Below, one piece after another: positions 12,437 to 24,053 of a stretch of DNA of 64,000 nt (the first letter of the stretch is position 1; each line of letters starts with the position of its first letter). The DNA is from Sarcocystis neurona. Taxonomy: Eukaryota; Apicomplexa; Conoidasida; Eucoccidiorida; Sarcocystidae. The notes under the pieces were generated by a model. The model ran no database searches. It worked only from the letters and a program-made list of their open reading frames with translations, and was not told the DNA's origin. The stretch covers positions 1,304,036-1,368,035 of the forward strand of contig KL647289.1 in the NCBI GenBank assembly GCA_000727475.1, read 5' to 3'. Position numbers and translations under genes: made by a program.

Positions 12437-13330
12437 CACCCTCCTGCCTCCCATCGTCGGGACACTTTAGCCCGGATGCCCCACAGTCTGCACAGCGTGG
12501 TGTACGCAGCGGTGTGCTAGAAACCACAACCCGTTTGTCCTATTGAGAAGCGCCCCTGCAACACTGCGGAGATTACAGACCATACGTGTCAGGTGTGCAC
12601 ACTTGTCTCATGCGCATTCTGTACGCGAGACCGCGAGCACCGCCGCCACAACGCAAACACGCATCCTGTCGCAGTATAGACAGCAGAATCAAGTGCCGTG
12701 CTGCCTTTTGGGTTCGCCGCCTCCAACGTCGTCTTGTTCAGCCTCACGCCACTTCGTAACAATTCCATGCAGTACATCCCAGCAACTTTGCTTTCTAGGC
12801 ACCCATGTCGTTTGCTTTTTGACTTTCAGTGAAAACGTAATTCTTCCAGGAATTGTTGAAGCCCCAGGCACGTATTTCTGTGGAAACTCACGTAAGTCGC
12901 CCTTGCATGAAATGTGCTGATAAAGACGAATTCTCGTCATCTCCAGCAGCGAGGTGGCGAGCTCGAATGAACAGTTGCCACCTGTACACTTTGAAGGACG
13001 CGTCTCAACATAGTTGTGGGAAGGATCCTGGCTGCAGCGTGTTCAGGTTTTGCCGCATTTCAACACAGATAGTTGCAAGTCCTCTGCTACTACCATCACC
13101 GTAAGGTTTCACGCAGGATGCGTCTCCAGGTACGCATCTGCCGTTTCTGCAGAACTTCAAAAACGAGACTACTTGTAACCACAGTAGTCCCCACATTCGG
13201 TAACCCACCCTTGTGTGGCTCCTGCTTTTGCATGATAAAATCACCACCTGTACGCCGAATTGGACGCCGCCACCTGCGCTGCTAGTTTGTGAGCTTTACC
13301 TACGCGAGAATACCTGATTTCCATCACATG

Positions 13331-13759
13331 CTATTCCTGTAGTCCCAGTTCGGTTTGAGTACTGAAACTGCATTTTGGAAGAATGTGATCCACCGACAAC
13401 TCTACCCAGTGTGTCGTATCTTCCTTCCGTTTCGGACGCTCCACCGTACCACCCGCGTCAGAACTTGACGTGCTGGGTCTCTTCCTTGTAACGCCATCAA
13501 CTAGCGGCAAGTGGCTCCCCCGCCCCGCGTGCCGGTGGGTCAGCTGGAAAGAAAACATCTTTGCCTTTGCGCAGGCCTTGACGCTGTACTCAGTTGAACA
13601 CGCGAGCCTATTTCTGATGCCCCAGTAAGGCTTGCATGAAATACTGGTCAAAAAGTGATTTGCTGCATCGCTAGTACGGCTGTCACATGCGACGCTTACA
13701 GCATACGCAGCGTCATTCTTCATGCCGCAGATAATGTTCTGAAAACGATATGGTGGCAC
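13331..13759 (-). CDS. Doubtful open frame, 142 codons
   Basis: I do not recognise this product. The frame runs from an ATG at 13759 to a stop at 13331. Its C-terminal half has a protein-like, hydrophilic Lys/Arg/Ser/Asp composition (for example KRPSTSSSDAGG), whereas the N-terminal half has scattered Cys residues and no motif. There is no supporting splice site, neighbour or domain. It may be an exon of an unknown minus-strand gene or simply a chance frame. It is given only because it is longer than most shadows in this spacer. Confidence 0.15.
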   Translation of the reverse strand: MPPYRFQNIICGMKNDAAYAVSVACDSRTSDAANHFLTSISCKPYWGIRNRLACSTEYSVKACAKAKMFSFQLTHRHAGRGSHLPLVDGVTRKRPSTSSSDAGGTVERPKRKEDTTHWVELSVDHILPKCSFSTQTELGLQE

Positions 13760-14624
13760 AGGTTATAAAAGTGTGAAGAGCTTGAAAGCTACAGCAGTAC
13801 AAATTCGCTTTAGGCCTCACGTGTACTAGTGACAAGATTTAAGTTGACCGCGGTCATGGTGATGTGAACTGTTCATATATAACATCATTCAGGCAACTGA
13901 CGCAGGTGAGTTGACACACTCGGCACATCACAGTACACTCTACGAACCAGGTTCTAACGCAGACAGGTGATAAAAAAAAGTACAAGCTTCCCGCTTCAGT
14001 ACAACGTCCCGAACATAATAACGGATACTCTCCGCAGTCTGCAACTCGACGTTACTATACACAACCGGCGGCAACCACGGTCCTCCAGCACCTTCCTTCG
14101 CCCTTAATTCTTGGCGTGAGCGAAAGGAATAGGAAAACGCGTAACGTGGAGCATTTTGACATACTGTCCTCACCGCGTGTGTAAAAGACTCGTCTACAAC
14201 GATCCTAGTTGCATATTAAACGAGGCTGCCGCCTAATGGTGCAGGAACTACTGCGGCAGATCGTGGTCCGATGTTTTCCCAGGTTCCCTTCCACGAATAG
14301 AGAAAATCAGCAGTCACGCGAGTTGGGAACTCCGCCATCACCACACCCACGACAGAAAGAATGGAACACCCACAGCTGCACGACGGACGGCCGCAGTGAG
14401 CTTTATCAGTCGACGTATTGCACGGAAGTAGTATGAAAAGAATAATGGTCAACTAAGTACACGGTGCCTCGCGCATGTAGTCTCGCGTCACTCTACTCAA
14501 GTACAGTAACTAGAGCCGCTTCCACCTCTTTACCAACCCGTAAATTTCTACTGTGGTCTGCCATATCTCGTCGTGGCTTCTACGACACATGCAAGACCAT
14601 CTGACGACCTTCTTCCATCGCAAG

Positions 14625-14702
14625 TCCCCACGCAAGCAAGTTACACTCATGCGTGTTGTCGTGTCCCCACGCAAGCAAGTTACACTCATGCGTGTTGTCG
14701 TG
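14625..14702. repeat. Near-perfect tandem duplication, 39 bp x 2
   Basis: The unit starts tccccacgcaagcaagttac. Copy 1 is 14625-14663 and copy 2 is 14664-14702, with no mismatch seen. It lies about 90 bp past the stop codon of the SET/NAP gene, so it is probably in that gene's 3' untranslated or flanking region. The identity suggests a recent event. Confidence 0.9.
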
Positions 14703-14793
14703 CCCAGACGTCAATGTCTTATTCCGACGGTTTGAAGACTACATTAAGTCCTTGGGCAGGCAACAACATTCGTTTCTGTCCTCACGTAACAAA

Positions 14794-15922
14794 TCATTCT
14801 TCACCTCCCTCATCCTCGCCGTCTTCGTCATTAACGTTTTCTTCGCTAACGTCATCGTCGTCCTCCTCGTCCTCTTCTTCATCGTCCTCCTCCTCCTCCT
14901 CTTCGTCATCCACATCTGCAACCTCATCCAAGAAGAAGGGCACGGGTGCGTGCCATATCTCTCGCCGGATCATTTCCCCTATCTCCAACCGTGCGCCGTC
15001 GCTCGGTTCTTTGGTGAACCAATCAAAAAATGACACAGCGTCCATATCGTCGTCTCCATCGCGCTGGCGCCTGGCCTCTGCGGCTGCCACGGGAGACTTG
15101 CCTTCTTTCCATTTGATATCGGTCACGTGCACCACCTCCTCTGAATGGGGATCGCTGCGGAACTGTACATGCTTCTCCAAAACGAGAGGTTCCATATACT
15201 CTCTCGCGCCCTCATCAAACACCTGAACGATGACCACACACGCACACGATGCGCGTGTTCCTAAAAGATCCACGTCTCTCTTCAATACTGTGAAAATGAG
15301 ACCAGGTGTCTGAAAAACTTCGCACCCCTACGCGTGACGTCGTTATTACGGATATCATGCTTGCTCTGAACGCCGTGAACACACTCACTCACAACCACTC
15401 AGACCTGTTCAAACTGCCTCCGGCGCTACCATGTGGTGTCACCATCCAACACTCGTACCACCGGTGTCGCACCTGTACGTGTGTGTGTGTGTGTATCTAA
15501 CGCAAAGGCGAGGCGATCCTTACAAATTTTATTTTGTACGAGCCGTGTTCGTCGATGTTGTCGTCTAAGTCTATTTGCTTTAGGTGCTCAAGGATAGGCG
15601 TATCTTCTTCAACAAGATATGCCAGCTGGGGATGGTTTTTCAAACAGCGGCACCAAAAGCCTGGAATTTTGTCGATGATGCCCTGTCTCTTGACCAGAAC
15701 CGGCTTCTTCTTCTCGTCGAACTCTTTCTGCACAAGCATCTGTTGCTTGGCGCATTCTTCCTCCAGCTTCTGCAGCTCCTCCTGGATGGCATCCAAGTCT
15801 TTCATATGCGGCTCTAGAAGCGCAGCAGCTTCCACCGCGGCTCCAGACTTCTCTGCAACGCGCCGCAGTTTCTGCTCTCCCGCAGTATCTGCGGCGGCGC
15901 TATCCGGCTGCTGGCGTTTCAT
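14794..15922 (-). CDS. SET/NAP1-family histone chaperone
   Basis: An acidic nucleosome-assembly chaperone that binds histones and acts in nucleus and cytoplasm. Two exons read from the minus strand, 15922-15524 and 15222-14794, give 275 residues. The intron starts GTAAGG after ...SYKIKF, ends CAG before VFDEGAREY, and is phase 0. The N-terminal part holds the long dimerisation helix (about 35-85), followed by IPGFWCRCLKNHPQLAYL and DEHGSYKIKF, all matching human SET in order. Exon 2 carries VTDIKWKEGKSP and SFFDWFTKEPSDGARLEIGE, then an Asp/Glu-rich tail of about 40 residues, as in SET. The start MKRQQPDS was preferred over an in-frame ATG 42 bp upstream, because SET proteins begin with a short Lys-rich leader and the extra residues have no counterpart. 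The intron contains a GT microsatellite. SET rather than canonical NAP1 is likely from the short length and the KWK-G and FFxWFT blocks. Confidence 0.92.
15479..15496. repeat. GT microsatellite in the SET intron
   Basis: An uninterrupted (GT)n run on the plus strand (AC on the coding strand), a few tens of bases inside the 5' end of the SET/NAP intron. It was checked as a possible coding gap and rejected, because the exon ends cleanly at 15524 before a GTAAGG donor. Confidence 0.85.
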
Positions 15923-16366
15923 AGTGAAGCCGAAGCAACTCCTACCTAAAATATATGTACTCAAGAACGCTGTGACTTCTGCCCCTCGACCGCTCCAACA
16001 AACTCGCGACTAGCGATTCACAGGAGGCTACTGAGCGACAGTTGCTCCACACGCAACCAGACAATGACTTTGGCCGCCACGAGCTAGAGAGTAAAGAATA
16101 TAATGGGTTATCGTGCGTAAATCTTCCGCGAGCGCAACTGGTGCAGGTCGGGCTGCAGCGTCAAACAGTTTGCCTGCAGTCTCTCTCGGGCGTGACACAG
16201 AAGAAGGGAAAACTAGGAGCAAGATCCTGTTCAACTACAACGCGATGAATTGTTGAAAACGATACTGTGGAAGTAGCACGGTTTTATTCAAGTTGGGAAC
16301 GCGCAAGCGCAGCCGCGCGCGACGCTGCCTGCCAGGAGGTGGGGAAACCGCAGAGGTGACTGTGTT

Positions 16367-16952
16367 ATGCCGAGGCCTTTCTCTTACACGACGGGAACAA
16401 CAGCAACGGCAGCGAAGTCATCGAGCATTACACAAGATGTGATAAATGACGAGGAACGGCCGAAGAAAATGCAGTTCATGACAGCCACCAAAATGGAGGC
16501 GGAAGGTGCGGCCGTGCGTTGCCTGGAGGACAGTGGCCCAACACAGCGGGGCAGGAGCGCAGACTGCGCTCAATGATTTTAATCCTCCACTCCGAGTACC
16601 ATCGCATCGTCCTCCCCACGGTGTAACGGCTTCTCAGAGGACAAGTGTACCGCTGGCCGTGCTGCTTCCCTGCGATGCTGCTCCTGCCTACAACAATACG
16701 CGGGTGGCCACGGGTGGCCGCTTCCTCCACCACCTGCGTGCGACACCCGGTGCAGAGCGTATGCACAGTACTTCTGGGGGTCCGGATGGTGTAGATTCTA
16801 CATACGGTTCCCCCGCAGCGTTACTTCCGCTATTACTTACTTCACATGGGACCGCCCATCGTCAACGTAGATCTGCCCGCTTGCTGACGAAGACGAAATA
16901 TCCGAAGAGCGTACACGTGACTGGCATCGTCATGCGCTTTTTAGATCTTTAA
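16367..16952 (+). CDS. Doubtful hypothetical gene, two overlapping frames
   Basis: Two plus-strand frames overlap: 16367-16576 (69 codons, beginning MPRPFSYTTGTTATAAKSSS) and 16506-16952 (148 codons, Pro/Arg/Ser-rich). The first contains a hydrophilic stretch, EERPKKMQFMTATKMEAEG, that looks more like real protein than its surroundings. A gene here would be head-to-head with SET/NAP, 445 bp apart. I find no domain and cannot place an intron that would join the two frames, so the annotation is speculative. It could equally be two chance frames in GC-rich promoter-proximal DNA. Confidence 0.18.
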
Positions 16953-18362
16953 GGGCGAAAAGGACGAGCAGTTACCGTGGAATTTACTGTCACCCCCCCC
17001 CAGTTTCTTTTCTACACACTCCAGTCTAGCAGCAGGGACGGCGGGGCTACGCGTTGTGGGTCGTTTTATACAAACCATCCGCTGGTAGCCCGCGCTCCTC
17101 CTGGACGTCGATAACGCGCGTCAGGCGTGGAAGTGATTGCACTGGTCTGTGTGAAGTCTGCAAACCTTCGTAGACGCCTGGATATCTCCAAGCTTTTTCC
17201 CCCTGAATTCCTTATTTTCCACCCAGTGCCGTCCATTCCACAGTGAAATCATCAACCCCAAGTGCTTCGAAGGTTGGTTGAGTGGCACGCTACACCTAGC
17301 GTTGGTAGTGGGTAAGAAGACTCCTTTCGCGTCGGATTACTGCGTACTAGAGTGTGTACACAGGCCTCGCCACCGCGGTCACTTCAGAGGCAGAGCGAGC
17401 AGAAGCACACAGGATGGACGTACGCACACGTCAGTAGTTCACATACATGTGTGCCCCGGTGTACGCTCCAACGACGTCTACCAACTGAACCTGCGCACTT
17501 CACGAAGTGTAGAGGGGAGCACTGCTGCGTTGTGGAGGTTCCTCGCTGTCAAATTTTTATCTGAAATTAGATGGTAAAAGGGCCTTGCGTGGCGCCGCCG
17601 CACCACCACCAACCTATCTACGGCCACTCAGTAGGTGTCCCGTGGGTTTAAAAATAAGACACTTTTTCATGCCACGGTGCTTCATGTGGGTCTCCACAGC
17701 ATGTGTAAACCGTTTTAACGTTGTCTGCCCAACTGCACAGGCGTGCAAATTGCCAGTGAACGGTGACCACACCTGTGTCAGAGACGACACCTTTGTTGCT
17801 GCTAGGCTTCTTGATGTCGTGTGCGGCTCCGAATTCTTTTGCAACTGTTTAAGTATCACACGCTAAACATGGCAGTTTTGACAGAGGGGTGTGTCGCGCG
17901 TCAGTGACTGACTGTGCTCGCGTTCAATGTGTGACGGCCAGTAAGTCGCTGGTTCGTGATAGCTAAAGGGGGTCGATCTTCAGGCACTGGCTGCACGGGA
18001 CAGTGTATGCTGGTGTGCATCCGCTGCTTGCTGTACGAAGCGTCTGTATAGTGCAGACGCCTTCATAGGTAGGGGTAGACAAAGAAGTTCGGGTGCTGAA
18101 TCCGTTTGGATGCGCCGTGGAATAGAATTGTCTGTTTCCAAAAGTGAAAGGTGCTAACACGCTGGGAATCCAGTGCGTAGAGGCAGGGGCTCCCTTCAGC
18201 TACCCACGCCTTAGCCTTTGATACTGCTGAGAAACATCAGAGTCCGGAGGGGCATCATCAGCAGGTGTATTACCGAAGTGTGAGGCGTCTCCTACGGGAA
18301 GGGGAACCCATGTTACCTGCCAACTATCGGTGCGTGCCCGGTTAATTCTTGGGTGGTTCCCG

Positions 18363-18510
18363 TATTCTGTGGAGGCAAAAGGGAATTCCCTTGTTGAGGC
18401 GGAAGTGAAGACGATCGTGGTCTAACTGTCTTCGTAGATGATTCTGTGGAGACAAAAGGGATTTTCCTTCTTGAGGCGGAGGTCAAGAAGATCGTAGTCT
18501 TTTTCCGTAG
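18363..18510. repeat. Diverged tandem duplication, 2 x 77 bp
   Basis: The block attctgtgga-g/a-gcaaaaggga begins at 18364 and again at 18441, followed in both copies by ttgaggcgg and gatcgt-gtct. A weaker, partial third copy may follow near 18510-18570. The region lies inside a 109-codon minus frame of Ser/Lys/Arg-rich sequence that I do not recognise. Confidence 0.7.
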
Positions 18511-19900
18511 ATGAAGTTTTTCACTTCGAAAGCATTTTTGTCGCTTCCGTCGATGGAGACAACGAAGAGTTTTGTGCACGTGTAGGAAGCGCACGCGCGC
18601 GACTGCGACAGAGTACACGAGATTAAATACCTGTGCGCGCAAGCGCTCCTGTCACACTACTGAACTTGTCCTCTTCTATTGGATGTCCTGCGGGAAACGT
18701 CTTCAGTGTTGAGCGCTTGATCGGCAGAGTGCCGTGATTGTGTCGTGTTCGGTGACGCCATTGCCTGTGGAGAAAATGTAGTGACGATTTTCCGCGGGGA
18801 GAACTCCAATGCTGCTAATGACTTTTCACGCCAGAAGTGGCCCGATTCCACTATTTCTATTTACGACGGAAGTGATACCCCTTCCCATCCTGGCCAACGA
18901 TGAGCGCATGTGGCGTGCCAAATGAGAAAATGGGTCTCAGCGTTGCTGTAAAAATCAGATACCGTACACATATTCGTACGCGGCTTTTGCGTGACCTGTA
19001 GTCAGTATATCTCAAGGACCTTTAGTGGTGTTCACTTGCGTGGTGCTCGCAGGACACGAGCTGTACACTGTGTGCGGTCATTCTAGCCGCGCAGGATACG
19101 CGGGAAGATGTTCCGCCGACTTGAGCTTTGTCGCTGCAATACCGTCCCTCGTTTTTTTTTTTTCGTTCCATCGGTTTGGTGAAAAGCCCTGAAAGTCCCC
19201 TTCCCTCCACTGCGGAACGCACCGGAACAAAATAGCTGCGTAATGCATTCGACATGCGGTTAGTTAGCAGGTCGGGTCGCGTAAGTTTCGGGTGAGCTAT
19301 AATGCGCTACCCCGCCTGTGAGAAGAGCGTGATTCATACACGAACAAGAGATTGCCGCAAGCACAGTTCGTGCGCTCTTTTGCTCTTAACAGGGGTATAC
19401 TTCAGTGTCTGCAAATTTTTTGTACTGAACGTCGCGCTGTGTAGCCGTTCCTCCTTTGTCGCTCACAACAGTAGACGAGAAACCCGGAAGACGGTGGGTG
19501 AGTTGGCGCACAAAGGCCACTGTCTCACGTTTCGCATGCAAAAGCGGCGTCGCGTGGAATCTGGAGGAGAGGAGGGAATCTTCACGTCGGCCCAAAAACG
19601 TGTTTCTACCTCTTTCTTACTACGTAGAGCCGAGCTTTCCACGGATGCTTCAGGCCGCTTCCATCGGCCGCCGTCTTCAACTCTGCGGGAGCGGTACACA
19701 CAGAGGGAGAGCGGGCGACAAGAGGTTATTCGTATGAGGGTTCACGCACGGCCGTCGCTTTCCCGGCGTGCTCTCTGCATCTACAGAAAATCCCGGCTAA
19801 CCGGACCCGCAACGGCAGGTACAAGATGCCCACCTGTGCGGAGTCCTGATGGATGACCCTGCAGACACGACGACACGACGATGCGCGTTTGCGTACATCA

Positions 19901-19925
19901 GTGTGTGTATGTGTGTGTGTGTGTG
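19901..19925. repeat. GT microsatellite
   Basis: A run of GTGTGTGTATGTGTGTGTGTGTGTG type in the spacer upstream of the endonuclease IV gene. Confidence 0.85.
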
Positions 19926-20666
19926 ACACTAAGGTCTACACGTCTATGCCGATGTATCTGAATTGCGCGTAGAGCGGTATACGCGAACATTAACACATGT
20001 ACCAGTATATGTCCACTTTATGCAGATACGATTGTGCCCGTTTAGCTGGCGTTTTAAACGTGACAACCCAAAGGATGCAGAGTTTTAAACAGCACAGTTG
20101 CGATGGTTTACTACCGCAGAAGATTCCCGTGCCCTCTTCGTAGTGACCTGTACGTGGGAAAGAACCAGAAGGTACTAGGATCTGAAAGGTGGCGTCACTT
20201 CGTCTGACGAAGTAGCGTGCGTGAGAGATCTTGGGCAGTCAGTTGCGGTATTGGTCACAGGATTCTGTACACCGATTGTGTACTGGTTCGCCGAAGGCGG
20301 GGTACTCTTTTTTGCTCAGTCGCACAGGAGGCGCTCTGGCTGTCGCACGATTGCGGTGGGGATGACGTGAATTCGTCCAAGGCTTCGACCTGAGTTATGA
20401 CTATGACTTTTTCGTCTACGGTATCCTTTTCATTTCACATGTACACTGGACATTCACGTGGTGCTATCTGTGTATATATGTGTTTGTTCTTGGCGTGTAC
20501 GCCAGTACGAATGCGTGTACGTATGGGGATTGGTGTGCATGTGTGCGTACACCGATATGCGAATGCTGTAGAAAGGGCAAAGGGGGCTTGCGCTACGCAC
20601 GGTGTGACTCCCTCCCGGAAACATCGGCTCCAGGGTGGAGATACGGCAGCGTTCGTGATCGGGCGC

Positions 20667-23600
20667 ATGAAAGACGGAACACAGTGTATAAGGCCTGTAC
20701 CGTCCATGGCGCCCTCCAGCGTCCGCCGCTATCCTCAGGGAAGCCATGCAAGTGACGGTAACACCAAACACCGCGGAAGAAAACGAAAAGCCCTTGAGGG
20801 GAAGAGTACCGGCGGCATTTCACCCAGAGCTTCAGCTGAAGCCAAACAGAGCGGAAACGGAAAACCGGCGGCGCCTGCCCACAGAAGTAAGGCCCAAAGG
20901 GTGAAAAATGAGGCCGCAACGAAGGACGAAGGATTCAAGAGACGACCTAGTAAGAAGACAGGAGAAACTCGCGACATCCCGGCGTCTGCAAAGAAACAGT
21001 CCAAACAAGAAGCTGCTTCCAGCACGAAAGAGGATGGCGTGTGGCCAGAAATCGATGGTCTTTTTCTCGCACATCGGGGAAAAGCCCTGCGCACCGAGAA
21101 GTATCTTGGAGCGCATATCTCCGCGGCCGGAGGGCCACAAAATGCTCCCGTCAACTGTCTCAACGTTGGAGGTACGCCTTGAAGTACGTGAATTATCTGC
21201 ACGTGCACGTGCACATACGCCTTCTGAATCATGGTGAGGAGGAGCCCCACATCACGGCGAGTTTTACACTTCACAAGCAGCTTGACCGCCGGTGCATGTA
21301 TGTTCTCAGCTTCATCGGCTGCGTTCTGTTAAGTAGAGGGATACAGTTACCTCAAGTCTGAGATACACGGTAGAGTGATACTAGGCGCAGAGGCGGTCTA
21401 CAGCGGCTATTCAGCTTGTGCGGGTAGAAATCCCTCTGACGACCATGGCGGGCGTCCAGCTGCAAATTGAACCGGGGGAGGAGGGGTGACGTCAATTGCT
21501 TTTGTGCCTGCATCTGCATGTTCCTGCGCCAGCACGTCTGCATCTATCATAATTGTATGCGTACGTCATTTCAAACCTGACGTCTCACATTTTTTCAAAT
21601 CTGGCAGCTCAGAAACTACCCTAAGTTACGGTGCGGAAGTGCACGCGCAGCCGTAGGTATGTTCGACTTGATGTACAGGTCAAGCTTTCGCCTTTTTTCT
21701 AAAGAATCAGCGCCGCTGGCAATCACCGCCCATTGTAAGTCGTGTCGCATGTGACGGTGAACGCTGAACTGACTATTTTGGAGCCTCGTGGAAACAACGT
21801 GTCCGAGAACAGTAGACTTACAACACTACTGCTCGTTTTTAACGCGTATATTTTTTTCTTCAGTCACGCGCCACCAACGTTGGTTATATGTTGAATATAC
21901 GTCGTATATTCTGTTCTGCGCTGGCGTGCTTTAGAGCGAGGAATCGGCTCAAGAATTCAAAAAGAAAGTTGAGAGTTTAGGCTTAGACGGTCCGCAGCAT
22001 ATCCTACCCCATGGGTCTTACCTAATAAATCTCGCGAATCCAGGTTCGCTTGACCCTACCACATTTTTATTCACTCCAGTGTGCAAGCGCTTCGTCAAGC
22101 CATTCGGCGGACTGGAAAGAAACGGCACGACCGACTGCAGTCAGACTGCGCACTCCTGTCAGCTTTCACACCGAGTGCCCTGGCAACTGCCCGAGTGGGC
22201 GCTGCAGTAGCGACGGCTAGGCCCGATGCTGTTCGAGCCAGGTCGAATCAAAACAAAAAGCATGAGTAGCGCGTGGAGTTGGTGACAACACTCTCGCTCG
22301 TCCGGTTCTCCAATGAAACGTACGATGTGGCTCTTCTATATGCATTACATTGGTCCGCTGTGGTGCACGACTGGCTTCCCTAGACCCGACGAAGAGAAAA
22401 ACAAGCTTCGATGCTTTCATGGACGACTTGAGACGTTGTGAACAGCTTGGAATTCAAAGATATGTTCTTCATCCAGGTAACACGCAATGCTACGAAAAGG
22501 TCAGCAACCATATCAAGGCGTAGTGTAGCGTTTATTTATTTTTACCCGTTCTTTCGTCGAATGGACACTACGAAACATCGAGGCACGGCTGACCCGCATG
22601 CGACCTTACCCTTTGAGCGGATTCTACGTGGACAGGGAACTCATGCAACGACCTGTCCCCTCTGGCGCACGTCCTCACAGATTCGTGAGTTCTTGCGTAG
22701 GACCCTGCTTGTTGGAAACTGGGAAGATCATTTGCAATGTCATGCGCTGTACGATTGCAGGCTCGACTGTCGGCGCATGCGACAAGTCAGAGGGAATAGC
22801 CAATGTAGCGGTAAGAAGTTGTGTGAGAGGAACGTTTCAATGCGTGTGTGTGTCGTATGAATTTCTGGCGTGTTCTAGTCAGACCGAAAAAATACGCTAG
22901 AGGACAGGCCAAGAGCAGGCGGTGTAGCGTGCGCCAGCTCTCATTTCCTGAACGCATTCTGAACTCACTACTAGCCGTGGGAGAGAGGGCATCTTGATTC
23001 AAAATTTCCGGCTGCGTGCACTCCACTCAAATCCGGAGCTATCTTCTGCTGTGTGCCCACACTCAGTCGTGTGTAAGCAAGGGGATCGCTGCGACGCAGC
23101 AAGTTACAATCCTTCTGGAGAACATGGCCGGCCAGAAGAATGTATTATGCAGCACCTTTGAGGACCTCCGAGATATAATTGAGAAAATAGAGAGGAAAGA
23201 CCGGGTACTGTCTTGCAACATCATGAGTATCTAGGACGGTATATGTTTTCCACGCTGAAGTGAGCATTGTGTCGTTCGTTAAAGGGGAGTTCCTGTTTTG
23301 CCTGTTCTGTACAGCCACCTGCTTCCAGAGTTTGAGGTCCTTTCAACATTATGGTGTTGCTCGACCAGTACTCACATCGCGCTAACAGAGAGCAACAACA
23401 TCTGCGTTTCTGGTGTGGCTTCGCTGCAGGTTGGAGTGTGCCTTGATACTTGCCACTTGTTCGCTGCGGGTGGGTTACTGCTACAGAAAGGTATAATGTA
23501 TCAGCAGAGGGCAGGAATACATAGATGGGCTCGCAACGATTTTCGAAAACGCTTACTGTACAGGTAATGCATTGCGCAGAAGGTCAGGAAGGAACGTTTC

Positions 23601-24053
23601 ACAGCAGGTTATCACTGACTTCGTGCATTCCTGGTGGCTGTGCAGGGTTCGACATTCGCACCGCTGATGGATTTGAAAAAGTCATGAAGAGTTTTGATGC
23701 CGTTGTTGGAATGAAATATTTAAAAGGCATGCATATCAATGATTCGAAATCCGATCTGTCCAGTGGCCTTGACAGGTACGCAATGTCTATTATTGTATGC
23801 ACTTGAGGACATGAACTTTACTTAGCCACACAGTGGTTACGTTGTGTCTTCTATGCATTGTGCGTGTGGATCCGTTCGCAGACACGAGCACCTAGGAAAA
23901 GGGACCATTGGCATTGCTGCGTTCAAATTTATCATGCAACATCCCCACTGGTTCAAGAATATGCCACTGATCATCGAAACACCGGAGGAGGGTAACGCAC
24001 AGGTTGTATGGCGTGAAGAAATAAGAAGACTGTATGATTTTATAGATTCTTAG
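20667..24053 (+). CDS. Endonuclease IV-type AP endonuclease (Apn1/Nfo family)
   Basis: A base-excision-repair enzyme that cuts DNA 5' to abasic sites and trims blocked 3' ends, using three metal ions. There are nine exons: 20667-21171, 21679-21734, 21935-22043, 22384-22476, 22761-22810, 23067-23204, 23430-23469, 23646-23775 and 23882-24053 (430 residues). All introns are GT-AG with matching phases. Blocks in order are [107 protein letters not shown] and [10 protein letters not shown]. By alignment to E. coli Nfo all nine metal ligands are present: His213, His253, Glu289, Asp323, His326, His360, Asp373, His375, Glu406. About 150 residues of basic, low-complexity N-terminus, including RGRKRK, precede the enzyme and may direct it to nucleus or organelle. 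In-frame ATGs exist at 20397 and 20706. I chose 20667 because the upstream part is GT/TA-rich like spacer. Confidence 0.93.

Larger units (their letters stand above)
9547..14793. other. Spacer between the deubiquitinase and the SET/NAP gene
   Basis: No gene is recognised with confidence. At 9571 an ATG opens a 61-codon frame beginning MCGRFAQ, which matches the start of SRAP/HMCES proteins, but the remaining SRAP motifs were not found. The stretch holds a 99-bp tandem duplication (11.66-11.85 kb), a 24-bp duplication (11963-12006), a TA/TG repeat (12414-12436), and a 39-bp duplication (14625-14702). A minus-strand frame at 13331-13759 is listed separately as doubtful. Confidence 0.5.
15923..20666. 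other. Spacer upstream of the SET/NAP and endonuclease IV genes
   Basis: This region holds the promoters of two diverging genes: SET/NAP reads left from 15922 and endonuclease IV reads right from about 20667. No TATA-like or other element could be assigned. Open frames at 16367-16952 and 19302-19856 are unrecognised. A 77-bp duplication lies at 18363-18510, a 13-base poly-T near 19150, and a GT repeat at 19901-19925. Confidence 0.5.

Noticed and set aside
14573..15226. Plus-strand frame with a long poly-Ser run
   Set aside because: It is the reverse complement of the acidic Asp/Glu tail of SET/NAP, which has clear family similarity on the minus strand.
20397..20666. N-terminal extension of endonuclease IV to the first in-frame ATG
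   Set aside because: The sequence is GT/TA-rich like the spacer and gives a Cys/Val/Met-rich peptide unlike a targeting signal. The later ATG is preferred, although transcripts could show otherwise.
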